A stretch of DNA of 21,483 nt from JAAYKS01 sp964479435 (GCA_964479435.1 CAYZME010000033.1:1-21483); one strand, 5' to 3'. Positions 14,503 through 21,483 are shown, counted from the stretch's first letter. Numbers and translations are program-made. The notes: generated from the letters alone by a model not told the origin.

Positions 14503-14560
14503 GCGGCCGGCGGCCCGGTGTCGGCGCGGGCGGCGGGGATCTCGCCCCGGCTGGCCCGCC

Positions 14561-15622
14561 TTATGAGCCGTAAAGCAGTGTGTGCAGGTATTCGACGTTG
14601 CGCCGCAAATCGAGGTGGAACGTATAGTCGTAGCTCTCGTATGAGCCATGCAGCGGGATGCTGTCCTGGGACAACGGGTAGCGCAGCATGGACGGGGCGG
14701 CCAGAAGATACATCGACAATTCGGATTTGCTCATGCCGGTGTGTACCTGGGGCAGGATGACCTCCATCAACGCGGCCAGTTCCAGCGCGCCCATGCCGCG
14801 CGCCTTGGCCATCATGCGCTCCAGAACATAGCGTTGGCGCGAGGTGCGTTGGTAATCCGAGTCGATTTTGCGAATGCGGACATACTCCTCGACCCCGCGG
14901 CCGTTCAGGTGCTGCGTCCCCGCTTCGAGGCCCAGATGGGCCGCTTCTTCCGCCGTCAAAAGTATATCGAGTCCGCCGATGCTGTCGACAATGCGGTCAA
15001 ACCCTTGAAAATCCACGGCGATGTAGTTGTCGATTTGGACGCGAAAGTTCTGCTCGATGGTCTGGATCAGCAGCGGCGCGCCGCCATACGCGTAGGCGGC
15101 GTTGATCTTGGGTAAATCGTCATGCGGGTAGCCGGGGATGACCACGCCGGTGTCGCGCAGAATCGACACCATGTGCAGACTGTCGTTTTTCTTGTCGATC
15201 GAGGTCAGAATGATGGTATCGGCGTTGCCGAAATCATCCCAGCCGATCAACAGAATGTTCTCCACTTTCGCCTGCGAACGGATGGGGATGTCAGAAAGGT
15301 CATATCGCGACACCCAGTTGATCGTCGGCACGGGCGTGACCGTGGTCTCGCCGATCGACGTCAGGCGGGTGGTGGAGGTGGTGCGGGAGAGGGAGGGCCA
15401 GGGGCGGGTGGTCAAGGTGGGGCTGCTGGTTTCATAGTGGATGTGGTTGAGCAGATGGTTATAATAAAAGGCGCCCGAGGTGATCAGGATCGCCAGCGCC
15501 GACACAATCGCGATGCCAAAGATGCGCAGGCCGGGGTGGATCCGGCGACGGCTGCCGCGGGTATACCGTTCGGTGGCCACTTCTTTGCCATATGAGAGCC
15601 GTTGTCCCCGGTTTGTTTTCAT
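14561..15622 (-). CDS. LytR-CpsA-Psr (LCP) family protein
   Basis: This membrane-anchored enzyme of 353 residues probably transfers lipid-linked glycopolymers (teichoic acid or capsule type) to peptidoglycan outside the cell. A basic cytoplasmic start is followed by one membrane span (about 32-49), then a Ser/Thr/Pro-rich stalk (66-100), then the LCP domain: ENILLIGWDD (121-130), ADTIILTSID, SILRDTGVVIPG (153-164), KINAAYAYGG (172-181), DFQGFDRIVDSIGGLDI (204-220) and the arginine motif YVRIRKIDSDYQRTSRQR (247-264). The catalytic Arg156-Asp157 is kept, although the usual IPRDT reads ILRDT. I chose the ATG at 15622 because GAGGAGAAAAGG stands directly before it; an upstream in-frame start would add 16 residues and place the binding site inside the gene. 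It has its own promoter and is convergent with the ABC exporter. Confidence 0.93.
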   Translation of the reverse strand: MKTNRGQRLSYGKEVATERYTRGSRRRIHPGLRIFGIAIVSALAILITSGAFYYNHLLNHIHYETSSPTLTTRPWPSLSRTTSTTRLTSIGETTVTPVPTINWVSRYDLSDIPIRSQAKVENILLIGWDDFGNADTIILTSIDKKNDSLHMVSILRDTGVVIPGYPHDDLPKINAAYAYGGAPLLIQTIEQNFRVQIDNYIAVDFQGFDRIVDSIGGLDILLTAEEAAHLGLEAGTQHLNGRGVEEYVRIRKIDSDYQRTSRQRYVLERMMAKARGMGALELAALMEVILPQVHTGMSKSELSMYLLAAPSMLRYPLSQDSIPLHGSYESYDYTFHLDLRRNVEYLHTLLYGS

Positions 15623-15660
15623 CCTTTTCTCCTCAGATCGGCGCGTGCGATACTGCGTGC

Positions 15661-15689
15661 ATTTTAGCACCGTGACCGGGGGGCGTCAA
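15661..15689 (-). promoter_or_regulatory. Promoter of the LCP gene
   Basis: Read on the minus strand, TTGACG (plus positions 15684-15689) is followed after 17 bases by TAAAAT (15661-15666), with an extended -10 TG element (TGCTAAAAT). The start site would be near 15654, about 30 bases ahead of the start codon. The pattern is strong. Confidence 0.75.
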
Positions 15690-15701
15690 ACCTGATATGC
15701 T
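15672..15701 (+). promoter_or_regulatory. Possible promoter for the HAD-CdaR-glycerate cluster
   Basis: An extended -10, TGATATGCT (15693-15701), is paired with a weak -35, GTGACC (15672-15677), at 18-base spacing. It overlaps the LCP promoter on the other strand, so both may not be occupied at once. The -35 match is poor, and the call rests mainly on the -10 and the position 34 bases ahead of the start codon. Confidence 0.35.
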
Positions 15702-15734
15702 ATAGAGAATCATCAGAAAGCGGGGCTTTAAGAT

Positions 15735-16583
15735 TTGCGGACGCGTGACATTCGCCTGATTCTCACGGATATGGACGGCACTTTGTTGTCCTCCGATCTG
15801 ACCGTATCCGCCGCCAACCTCCAGGCCATCCGCGACGCGCGACAGGCCGGTATCGAAACCGCGATCGCCACCGGCCGACTCGACCTGCTGGTGCGCGATT
15901 ATGTGCGCCAACTGGATCTGCGCCTGCCGGTGGTCTCGTGCAACGGCGCCCTGGTCCGCGATCTGGCCAGCGGTGAGACGATCCATATGCGAGCCTTGTC
16001 CGCCGCGGCCGCCGCGCGGATCATCCGTTTGTGCCTCGAATACCGGGTCGACGGGCTGGCCTACACCCGCGACGCGGTGTGGTACGCGCGGGACAGCGCG
16101 CGCGTCGATTTTTTCCACGACTACAATCGCCTGGCCGCCGCCGGCGGCAGCCTCCCGGTCACGCTGCGGCTCTATAGCGAGTCCGACCCCGAGGCCATCG
16201 CCGCCGAGGGCGTGTTCAAAATCTTTTTGGCGCGCCGTGTGGACGGCGACATCGAGCGGGTGCTCACGCAAGCGCGCCGCGAGTTCGCGGACATCGCGGC
16301 GATCCGCTCGGTGGGGGATTCGCTGGATATCATGAGCACCGGCGTTTCCAAAGGCGACGCCCTGCGCATTCTGGCCGCGCACGCCGGCGTATGCCCCCAA
16401 CAGGTGGCGGCCTTTGGCGACAACGACAACGACATCAGCATGCTGCGGGCGGCGGGGATTTCGTTCGCGATGGGCAACGCCAAACCGGCGGTGCAGGCGG
16501 CCGCGGACCACGTGACCGGCGACAACGACACGGACGGGTTCGCGCAGGCGGTTTATCGCCATCTTCTGAGCAGGAGGCCATAA
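15735..16583 (+). CDS. Cof-type HAD-superfamily phosphatase
   Basis: This soluble phosphatase of 282 residues belongs to the Cof/YbiV-like HAD subfamily, which usually dephosphorylates sugar phosphates or similar small metabolites. Motif I is DMDGT (Asp12 nucleophile, Asp14), motif II Thr46 in AIATGR, motif III Lys206 in GVSKGDAL, and motif IV GDNDND (228-233). The cap domain lies between about residues 85 and 190, as in the Cof group. The start is TTG at 15735; a stop codon lies two codons upstream and no other start precedes motif I, so this start is forced although the ribosome binding site is weak. The stop is one base from the GTG of the next gene, so it probably leads the downstream cluster. 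The substrate is unknown; an acid-sugar phosphate would suit the context. Confidence 0.9.
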   Translation: MRTRDIRLILTDMDGTLLSSDLTVSAANLQAIRDARQAGIETAIATGRLDLLVRDYVRQLDLRLPVVSCNGALVRDLASGETIHMRALSAAAAARIIRLCLEYRVDGLAYTRDAVWYARDSARVDFFHDYNRLAAAGGSLPVTLRLYSESDPEAIAAEGVFKIFLARRVDGDIERVLTQARREFADIAAIRSVGDSLDIMSTGVSKGDALRILAAHAGVCPQQVAAFGDNDNDISMLRAAGISFAMGNAKPAVQAAADHVTGDNDTDGFAQAVYRHLLSRRP

Positions 16584-16584
16584 A

Positions 16585-17787
16585 GTGGAACGGGCGTTGA
16601 GCATGAGCCTGGCGCGGCAGATCGTGCGCGCGGTCGGGCCGCTGTCCGGGTGGAGCCTGCTGGTGGCGCAGCCGGATGGCACCGTGCTGGCCGGCGGCGA
16701 ACCGGCAGAGGTCGGGCGCCATCTGCGCCTGCCGGGCGAAACACATGGCGGCGGCGAGGGCGAAGCGCCGGCCGTTGAATGGCTGGCGACCGCCGCGCTG
16801 GTTCCGGTCGAGGTCGACGGGCTGCGCGTCTGCCTGCTGGGGCTGACGCCATGCGGCACCCCCGCCTCCCCCGCCGCCGCCGGCACCACCGACGCCGCCG
16901 CAGAAGAACCAGACGCCGCCACCCGCGCGGCTTTGCAAACCGCCGCCGGTCTGACCGCGTTGCTGATCACCGCGCACCATGAGCGCCTGGCCGCCGGCGA
17001 ATGGTGGGACGACAAACAGCGTTTTCTGGAAGAATGGCTGTTGTCCCCGGTGCCGATCGACGACCCCGCGCTGGCCGAGCGCGCCCATTCCTTTGGCATC
17101 GACGCCAACCGCGCCCGCTGTGCCGGTGTCCTGTTGCTGGATCCGCCCGCCGCGGCGGCCGACGGGGAGGAGGGCGCGGAGGCCTATTTGACGCTGGTGC
17201 GGTCCTTTTTTGTCTCCTTGCGCACCGACGGCGGCCGGGAGACGCCGGCGGCGGCGTTGGGGGATCGCGTCGTGGTGTTGCTCGACAGTGAAACGCCGGG
17301 CGCCGCGCGGGAGCGTTTGCAGCAGCTGCGCGATCAATTGGCCGCCGCCAGCACCCGGGCGGTTTTTGGCGGCGTCGGCATGCCCCGGCGCACATTTGCC
17401 GAGGTGCGGGATTCGGTGCGCGAGGCGGAGCGCGCCGCGCGCATGGCAAAAAACACGCATACCCGCCAGATTCAGTCCTTTGGCGACATCGCGCTGGAGC
17501 TGCTGGTCCAGGAAGTCCCGGCGCGGGCCTGGCGCGAGTTCCGCCAGCGGATGCTGCGCGGGGTCGCCGAGGCGGAGGTCGCTGAGACGCTGCAATGGCT
17601 GACGGTGTATTATCAGACCGATGGGTCGCTGGCGAAAACGGCCGCGCGGCTGGGAATTCATAAAAACACCTTACAATACCGCTTGCGGCGGCTGGCCGGC
17701 ATCACGGGCCATGACCCCCGCCGCCTGCGGGACGCGCTGGCGCTGTATTTGACGACGTTGTTCGCCGCGATCCACGATCAGACTTAG
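16585..17787 (+). CDS. CdaR/PucR-type transcriptional regulator (sugar diacid/glycerate responsive)
   Basis: This 400-residue regulator has the CdaR layout. The N-terminal sugar-diacid recognition-like domain shows LARQIVRAVGPLSGWSLLVA and then DGTVLAGGEPAEVGRHLRL (about 9-49). A variable Ala/Pro/Glu-rich region follows (90-115), then a GGDEF-like middle domain (about 165-290), and a C-terminal PucR helix-turn-helix at about 340-395 (SLAKTAARLGIHKNTLQYRLRRL). The GTG start at 16585 has AGGAGG at 16572-16577, which lies in the end of the HAD gene. In E. coli, CdaR activates glucarate, galactarate and glycerate genes including a glycerate kinase. Here the very next gene is a glycerate kinase of that type, which supports local control by glycerate or a sugar diacid. 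The effector is inferred. Confidence 0.87.
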   Translation: MERALSMSLARQIVRAVGPLSGWSLLVAQPDGTVLAGGEPAEVGRHLRLPGETHGGGEGEAPAVEWLATAALVPVEVDGLRVCLLGLTPCGTPASPAAAGTTDAAAEEPDAATRAALQTAAGLTALLITAHHERLAAGEWWDDKQRFLEEWLLSPVPIDDPALAERAHSFGIDANRARCAGVLLLDPPAAAADGEEGAEAYLTLVRSFFVSLRTDGGRETPAAALGDRVVVLLDSETPGAARERLQQLRDQLAAASTRAVFGGVGMPRRTFAEVRDSVREAERAARMAKNTHTRQIQSFGDIALELLVQEVPARAWREFRQRMLRGVAEAEVAETLQWLTVYYQTDGSLAKTAARLGIHKNTLQYRLRRLAGITGHDPRRLRDALALYLTTLFAAIHDQT

Positions 17788-17797
17788 GAGGGAAATC

Positions 17798-18937
17798 ATG
17801 AAAATCGTCATCGCTTCCGATTCTTTCAAGGGCAGCAACTCCAGCCTGGCGGTCGCCGCGCGCATCGGAGCCGGCATCCGCAAAGTCTGTCCCGACGCGC
17901 AGATCCTGCCGGTGGCGATCGCCGACGGCGGCGAAGGGACCGTGGACGCCATGATCGCCGGCGCCGGCGGCCGGCGCGTCGCCTGCCGGGTCACCGGGCC
18001 GCTGGGCGAGGCGGCGGATTCGTTCTACGGCATCCTCGACAACGGCGCGGCCGTGATCGAGATGGCCGCGGCTTCGGGTTTGCCGATGGTGCCGCGCGAC
18101 CGGCGCGACCCCCGGGTCACCACCACCTATGGCACGGGCGAGCTGATCCGCCACGCGCTGGACGCGGGCGCGCGGCGCGTCTATATCGGCATCGGCGGCT
18201 CGGCGACCAACGACGGCGGCATCGGCATGGCACAAGCGCTGGGCGCGTCCTTTACGGACGCCGAGGGGCGCGAGCTGGGCTACGGCGGCGCCGGTTTGGC
18301 GTCGCTGGCGCGCATCGACGCGAGCGGGCTGGACGCGCGGCTGCGCCAGACCGAGATCATCGTCTCGTGCGATGTCAACAACCCGCTGTGCGGCCCGCAA
18401 GGGGCCAGCGCGATCTTCGGGCCGCAAAAGGGCGCGACCCCGGCGATGATCGCGCAACTGGACGCCGCGCTGGCTCATTACGCGGAGGTCGTCCGCGACC
18501 AGCTGGGGATCGATCGCGCCGACGCCCCCGGCGCGGGCGCGGCCGGCGGACTGGGCTACGCGCTGTTGGTGTTTGCCGACGCCGTCTTGCGGCCGGGGAT
18601 CGAGATCGTGCTGGACGTCGCCGATTTTGACCGCAAAATCGCCGACGCCGACCTGGTCATCACCGGCGAGGGGCGCATCGACGCCCAGTCCGTCATGGGC
18701 AAGGTGCCGGTGGGCGTCGGCCTGCGGGCCAAGAAGTTTGGCAAGCCGGTGCTGGCGATCGTCGGCGACATCGGCGCGGGCGCGGAAGCGGTTTATGCCC
18801 ACGGTGTGGATGCTATAATGAGTACAGTCAATCGCGCGATGCCGCTCGACGAGGCCATGGGCCGCTCGGGCGAATTGCTGGAGGACGCGGCCGAACGCGT
18901 CATGCGGATCGTGCGCTTGGGCGGACAGATCAAATAG
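17798..18937 (+). CDS. glxK: Glycerate 2-kinase (GlxK/GarK family)
   Basis: This cytoplasmic enzyme phosphorylates D-glycerate with ATP; GarK/GlxK members make 2-phosphoglycerate, which enters lower glycolysis. At 379 residues it has family length. Conserved blocks are IASDSFKGS (5-13), IADGGEGTVDAM (41-52), GIGGSATNDGGIGMAQALGA (131-150), CDVNNPLCGPQGA (191-203), FGPQKGA (207-213), GAAGGLGYAL (247-256) and ITGEGRIDAQS (288-298). The ATG at 17798 has AGGAGGG overlapping the stop codon of the regulator, so translation is tightly linked. It sits between the CdaR-like regulator and a hydroxyacid dehydrogenase that could supply its substrate. No damage seen. The symbol is used in the family sense. 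Confidence 0.95.
   Translation: MKIVIASDSFKGSNSSLAVAARIGAGIRKVCPDAQILPVAIADGGEGTVDAMIAGAGGRRVACRVTGPLGEAADSFYGILDNGAAVIEMAAASGLPMVPRDRRDPRVTTTYGTGELIRHALDAGARRVYIGIGGSATNDGGIGMAQALGASFTDAEGRELGYGGAGLASLARIDASGLDARLRQTEIIVSCDVNNPLCGPQGASAIFGPQKGATPAMIAQLDAALAHYAEVVRDQLGIDRADAPGAGAAGGLGYALLVFADAVLRPGIEIVLDVADFDRKIADADLVITGEGRIDAQSVMGKVPVGVGLRAKKFGKPVLAIVGDIGAGAEAVYAHGVDAIMSTVNRAMPLDEAMGRSGELLEDAAERVMRIVRLGGQIK
18791..18819 (+). promoter_or_regulatory. Possible internal promoter at the end of the glycerate kinase gene
   Basis: A perfect extended -10 (TGCTATAAT, 18811-18819) stands out in very GC-rich coding DNA, 131 bases ahead of the next start codon. The -35 is poor (TTTATG at 16-base spacing, 18792-18797). 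It could give extra transcription of the last three genes, or be chance. Confidence 0.3.
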
Positions 18938-18950
18938 AGGAGGCAATCCG

Positions 18951-19862
18951 ATGAAAGAATCCATGCACAAATATTTCCAGATCGGCCTGATCCATTTTAT
19001 GGCCTATCCCGAGACCATGCGCGGCGAGGGTGAGATCGTATCGACTCTGCGTAAGATCGCGGTCGACGATTATTTTGACGCGGTCGAATTGACCTGGATC
19101 CGGGACACCGCGCAACGGACCGCCGCGCGCGACCTGCTGGCGCAAAGCCACTTGACCGTCTGCTACGGCGCCCAGCCGCGCCTGCTGACCACCGGGCTTA
19201 ACCCCAACGACCTCGACGAGGCCGGCCGCAAAAAAGCCGAAGCCACCCTGATCGAGGCCATCGACGAGGCGGAATACCTGGGGGCCCGGGGCATCGCTTT
19301 CCTGTCGGGTAAATGGCAGGCGGACACGCGCGAAGAGGCCTACGCGCAGTTGGTCAAAACCACCGACGCGCTGTGCACCTATGCCGCCGGCAAGGGCATG
19401 GCGGTCGAGCTGGAAGTGTTTGACTACGACCTCGACAAGGCCTCGCTGATCGGCCCCGCGCCGCTGGCCGCCCGTTTTGCCGCCGACATGCGCACCCGCC
19501 ACAACAACTTCGGCCTGGTGGTCGACCTGTCGCACTTCCCCCAGACCTATGAGACCTCCCGGTTTGTCATCCAAACTTTGCGCCCCTACATCACGCATTT
19601 GCATGTCGGCAGCGCGGTGATGAAGCCCGGCGCGGAAGCGTTTGGCGACACGCACCCGCGTTTTGGCTTTCCCCACGGCGCCAACGATGTGCCGGAGATG
19701 CTCGACTTCCTGCGCGTCTGCAAAGAGGAAGGGTTCTTCCGCGCCGACGACCCGCTCGTCTTGTCGTTTGAGGTCAAGCCCTGGCAGGACGAGGATCCCG
19801 ACGTGGTCGTCGCCAACGCCAAGCGGGTGCTCAATCGCGCCTGGGCGCTGCTGGAAGACTGA
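18951..19862 (+). CDS. Sugar phosphate isomerase/epimerase-like TIM-barrel protein (AP endonuclease 2 superfamily)
   Basis: This is a 303-residue protein of the xylose-isomerase-like TIM-barrel group that holds hydroxypyruvate isomerase, tagatose epimerases and inosose enzymes. Candidate metal ligands come at the expected strand ends: Glu155 in AVELEVFDYD, Asp192 in LVVDLSHFP, His218 in ITHLHVGSA and Glu274 in LSFEVKPW, with a further His235 (GDTHP). The start is ATG 18951 behind GAGGAGG; a second in-frame ATG four codons later is possible. Neighbours are glycerate kinase before and a hydroxyacid dehydrogenase 38 bases after. This suggests a reaction giving hydroxypyruvate, tartronate semialdehyde or another 2-keto acid, but the sequence does not settle it. 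It is longer than E. coli-type Hyi (about 260), so a different substrate is quite possible. Confidence 0.82.
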   Translation: MKESMHKYFQIGLIHFMAYPETMRGEGEIVSTLRKIAVDDYFDAVELTWIRDTAQRTAARDLLAQSHLTVCYGAQPRLLTTGLNPNDLDEAGRKKAEATLIEAIDEAEYLGARGIAFLSGKWQADTREEAYAQLVKTTDALCTYAAGKGMAVELEVFDYDLDKASLIGPAPLAARFAADMRTRHNNFGLVVDLSHFPQTYETSRFVIQTLRPYITHLHVGSAVMKPGAEAFGDTHPRFGFPHGANDVPEMLDFLRVCKEEGFFRADDPLVLSFEVKPWQDEDPDVVVANAKRVLNRAWALLED

Positions 19863-19900
19863 CCCGGCGCGCGCCAATCAACAAAAAGCGGAGGAAACAG

Positions 19901-20860
19901 ATGAAAATCGTTGTATTGGATGGATACACCCTCAACCCCGGTGACCTGACGTGGGACCGCATCGCCGCCCAGGGCGAGCTCGTGGTCTACGATCGCACCC
20001 CCGCGGAGGAGATTGTCGCCCGCGTCGGCGACGCGCCCTATATCTTTACCAACAAGACCCCGATCACCCGCGAGACCATGGACCGCTGCCCGGCGCTGAA
20101 ATTTATCTGTGTGCTGGCGACCGGCTACAACCTGATCGACGTCGACGCGGCCAGGGAAAAGGGCATCACCGTCACCAACATTCCCACCTACGGCACGCCG
20201 GCGGTGGCGCAAATGGTATTCGCGCTGCTGCTGGAGATCTGCCACCACGTGGCCGAGCACAGCGATTCGGTCAAGCGCGGCGAGTGGACCGACAACCAGG
20301 ACTGGTGCTATTGGAAACACCCGCTGATTGAGCTGGCCGGCAAAACCATGGGGATCATCGGCTTCGGGCGCATCGGCCAGGCCACGGCGCGGATCGCCCA
20401 GGCCTTTGGCATGCGGATTCTGGCCGTCGACGATTACCAGAACCCCGCGCTCGAAAGCGAGACCTGCCGTTACGCGACGCTCGACGAGATGCTGGCGGCC
20501 GCCGACGTGATCTCGTTGCACTGCCCGCTCTTTCCCGCCACGGAGGGGATCATCAACGCGAAAACCCTCGCCCAAATGAAAGACGGCGTGATCCTGATCA
20601 ATACCTCGCGCGGCCCGCTGGTGGTGGAGGCCGACCTGGCCGCCGCGCTCAACAGCGGCAAAGTGTACGCGGCCGGTGTCGACGTCGTTTCGACCGAGCC
20701 GATCCGGGCGGACAACCCGTTGCTGACCGCCCGCAATATCTTTATCACCCCGCACATCGCCTGGGCGCCCAAGGAATCGCGCGCCCGCCTGATGGACATC
20801 GCCGCCGATAATCTGGCTGCCTATGTGGCCGGGCGGCCGGTCCACGTCGTCAACCCGTGA
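19901..20860 (+). CDS. D-2-hydroxyacid dehydrogenase (hydroxypyruvate/glycerate dehydrogenase-like)
   Basis: This NAD-dependent dehydrogenase of 319 residues probably interconverts D-glycerate and hydroxypyruvate. The nucleotide-binding motif is GFGRIG (154-159), with Asp177 after the second strand (ILAVDDY) favouring NAD(H). The catalytic triad is visible: Arg237 in INTSRGPLV, Glu266 in VVSTEPI and His285 in TPHIAWA. The substrate-loop signature LATGYNLIDVDAA (72-84) matches glycerate dehydrogenase-type members (HprA group), and the C-terminal helices are complete. The ATG at 19901 has GCGGAGGAAA upstream. The stop codon overlaps the GTG of the DUF362 gene. With the kinase two genes upstream it would give hydroxypyruvate to glycerate to 2-phosphoglycerate. 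Related 2-keto acids remain possible substrates. Confidence 0.92.
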   Translation: MKIVVLDGYTLNPGDLTWDRIAAQGELVVYDRTPAEEIVARVGDAPYIFTNKTPITRETMDRCPALKFICVLATGYNLIDVDAAREKGITVTNIPTYGTPAVAQMVFALLLEICHHVAEHSDSVKRGEWTDNQDWCYWKHPLIELAGKTMGIIGFGRIGQATARIAQAFGMRILAVDDYQNPALESETCRYATLDEMLAAADVISLHCPLFPATEGIINAKTLAQMKDGVILINTSRGPLVVEADLAAALNSGKVYAAGVDVVSTEPIRADNPLLTARNIFITPHIAWAPKESRARLMDIAADNLAAYVAGRPVHVVNP

Positions 20861-21483
20861 GCCGCCCCATCGATCGCCGCATCCGTTTGCTGCACGGCAG
20901 CGAGGGGCGCGCGATGGCCCGTACGCTGCTGGAAGCGCACGATGTCGCGCGGATGATTCCGGCCGGCGCGACCGTCGCGCTCAAGCCCAATCTGGTGGTG
21001 GCCCGACCGGCCGCGGGCGGCGCCACGACCCACCCGGAGATCGTCCACGGCGTCATCGAGTACCTGCTCGACCACGGTATCCCGGCGCGTGACATCGCTG
21101 TGATTGAGAGCTCCTGGGTCGGCGACAGCACCCGCCGCGCGTTTGAGCGCTGCGGCTATAACGAATTGGCGCGCCGCTTCGGGATCGAGCTGGTCGACCT
21201 CAAAAGCGACAAAACCCGGGCGGTCGATACCGCCGTGGGTCCGATCCAGGTTTGCGTCCGCGCGCTGGAGGCCGGATTTCTGCTCAACCTGCCCGTGCTC
21301 AAGGGGCATTGCCAAACCGTCATGACCTGCGCGCTCAAAAACTTCAAGGGCTGCATCCCCGACAGCGAGAAGCGGCGTTTTCACACCATGGGATTGCACC
21401 GCCCGATCGCGGCCCTGGCGGGTGTTTTGCGGCCGGCCCTGACGCTGGTCGACAGCCTGTGCGGCGACCCCGGATTCGAAGAA
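20857..21483 (+). CDS. DUF362 domain protein (3' partial)
   Basis: The frame runs from a GTG at 20857 to the window end, 209 codons without a stop, so the gene is cut by the edge. DUF362 features are VALKPNLVV (40-48), GATTHPEIVHGVIEYLL (55-71), LLNLPVLKGHCQTVMTCALKNFKGCIPD (142-169) and GLHRPIAALAG (179-189). Cys152, Cys158 and Cys166 lie around the conserved LKGH and KNFKG motifs. Many DUF362 proteins carry a ferredoxin-like [4Fe-4S] domain after this region, which would be outside the window. No convincing ribosome binding site precedes it; the GTGA overlap with the dehydrogenase stop suggests coupled translation. Biochemical role unknown. An in-frame ATG at codon 20 is a less likely start, because conserved sequence begins soon after and coupling would be lost. 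Confidence 0.88.
   Translation, partial: MSRPIDRRIRLLHGSEGRAMARTLLEAHDVARMIPAGATVALKPNLVVARPAAGGATTHPEIVHGVIEYLLDHGIPARDIAVIESSWVGDSTRRAFERCGYNELARRFGIELVDLKSDKTRAVDTAVGPIQVCVRALEAGFLLNLPVLKGHCQTVMTCALKNFKGCIPDSEKRRFHTMGLHRPIAALAGVLRPALTLVDSLCGDPGFEE

Noticed and set aside
14503..14560. Intrinsic terminator between the ABC exporter and the convergent LCP gene
   Set aside because: Only a 5-bp stem (14534-14549) and scattered GC pairing are seen, without T runs on either strand; too weak to annotate.
15633..18970. Several long minus-strand open frames (up to 491 codons) opposite the HAD, regulator and kinase genes
   Set aside because: High GC removes stop codons from antisense frames. The translations are Arg/Gly/Ala/Pro-rich with no known fold, while the plus-strand frames have complete catalytic motifs.
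19586..20845. Minus-strand 419-codon open frame opposite the dehydrogenase
   Set aside because: It is the shadow of a plus-strand gene with the complete Arg/Glu/His triad; the translation is low-complexity and matches no family I know.

Overview
The window looks like chromosomal DNA from a GC-rich, Gram-positive-type anaerobe, probably Bacillota (Clostridia). The reasons are strong AGGAGG-type ribosome binding sites, frequent TTG and GTG starts, a substrate-binding lipoprotein with a lipobox, a LytR-CpsA-Psr cell-wall protein, LplB/YtcP-type sugar permeases and a MarR-controlled heterodimeric ABC exporter. The species cannot be named from sequence alone. I see no tRNA, rRNA, CRISPR array, insertion sequence, phage gene or integrase.

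Layout. (1) Positions 1-1461 hold the end of a carbohydrate ABC importer operon: two inner-membrane permeases, the first cut by the window edge. (2) Positions 1555-1980 encode the mechanosensitive channel MscL, with a perfect hairpin on each side and a short tandem repeat behind it. (3) Positions 2166-8107 hold a peptide importer operon in the order oppB-oppC-oppD-oppF-oppA, with a recognisable promoter, a stem-loop before oppA and a strong two-way terminator at the end. (4) Positions 8117-9996 on the minus strand carry a URO-D-fold protein and, downstream of it, a TVP38/TMEM64-type membrane protein. (5) Positions 10072-14502 hold a MarR-type repressor and the two halves of an ABC exporter. 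The start codons overlap, and a near-consensus promoter runs straight into a 15-bp-period operator-like array. (6) Positions 14561-15622 on the minus strand encode an LCP-family wall ligase. (7) Positions 15735-21483 form a tightly packed plus-strand run: a Cof-type HAD phosphatase, a CdaR-like regulator, glycerate 2-kinase, a TIM-barrel isomerase/epimerase-like protein, a D-2-hydroxyacid dehydrogenase and a DUF362 protein cut by the window end.

How the genes work together. The importers bring in sugars or glycosides and peptides. The MarR/ABC unit is a self-regulated drug or lipid efflux module with one degenerate and one consensus ATP site. The last cluster reads as a small catabolic pathway that converges on D-glycerate. 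The TIM-barrel enzyme would rearrange a 3-carbon or sugar acid, the dehydrogenase would reduce hydroxypyruvate or a relative to glycerate, and the kinase would make 2-phosphoglycerate for glycolysis, all under a glycerate-sensing-type regulator. That cluster, with its unexplained TIM-barrel, HAD and DUF362 members, is the best candidate for undescribed biology here. The URO-D-like/VTT pair is second. Neither is obviously a new class of system.
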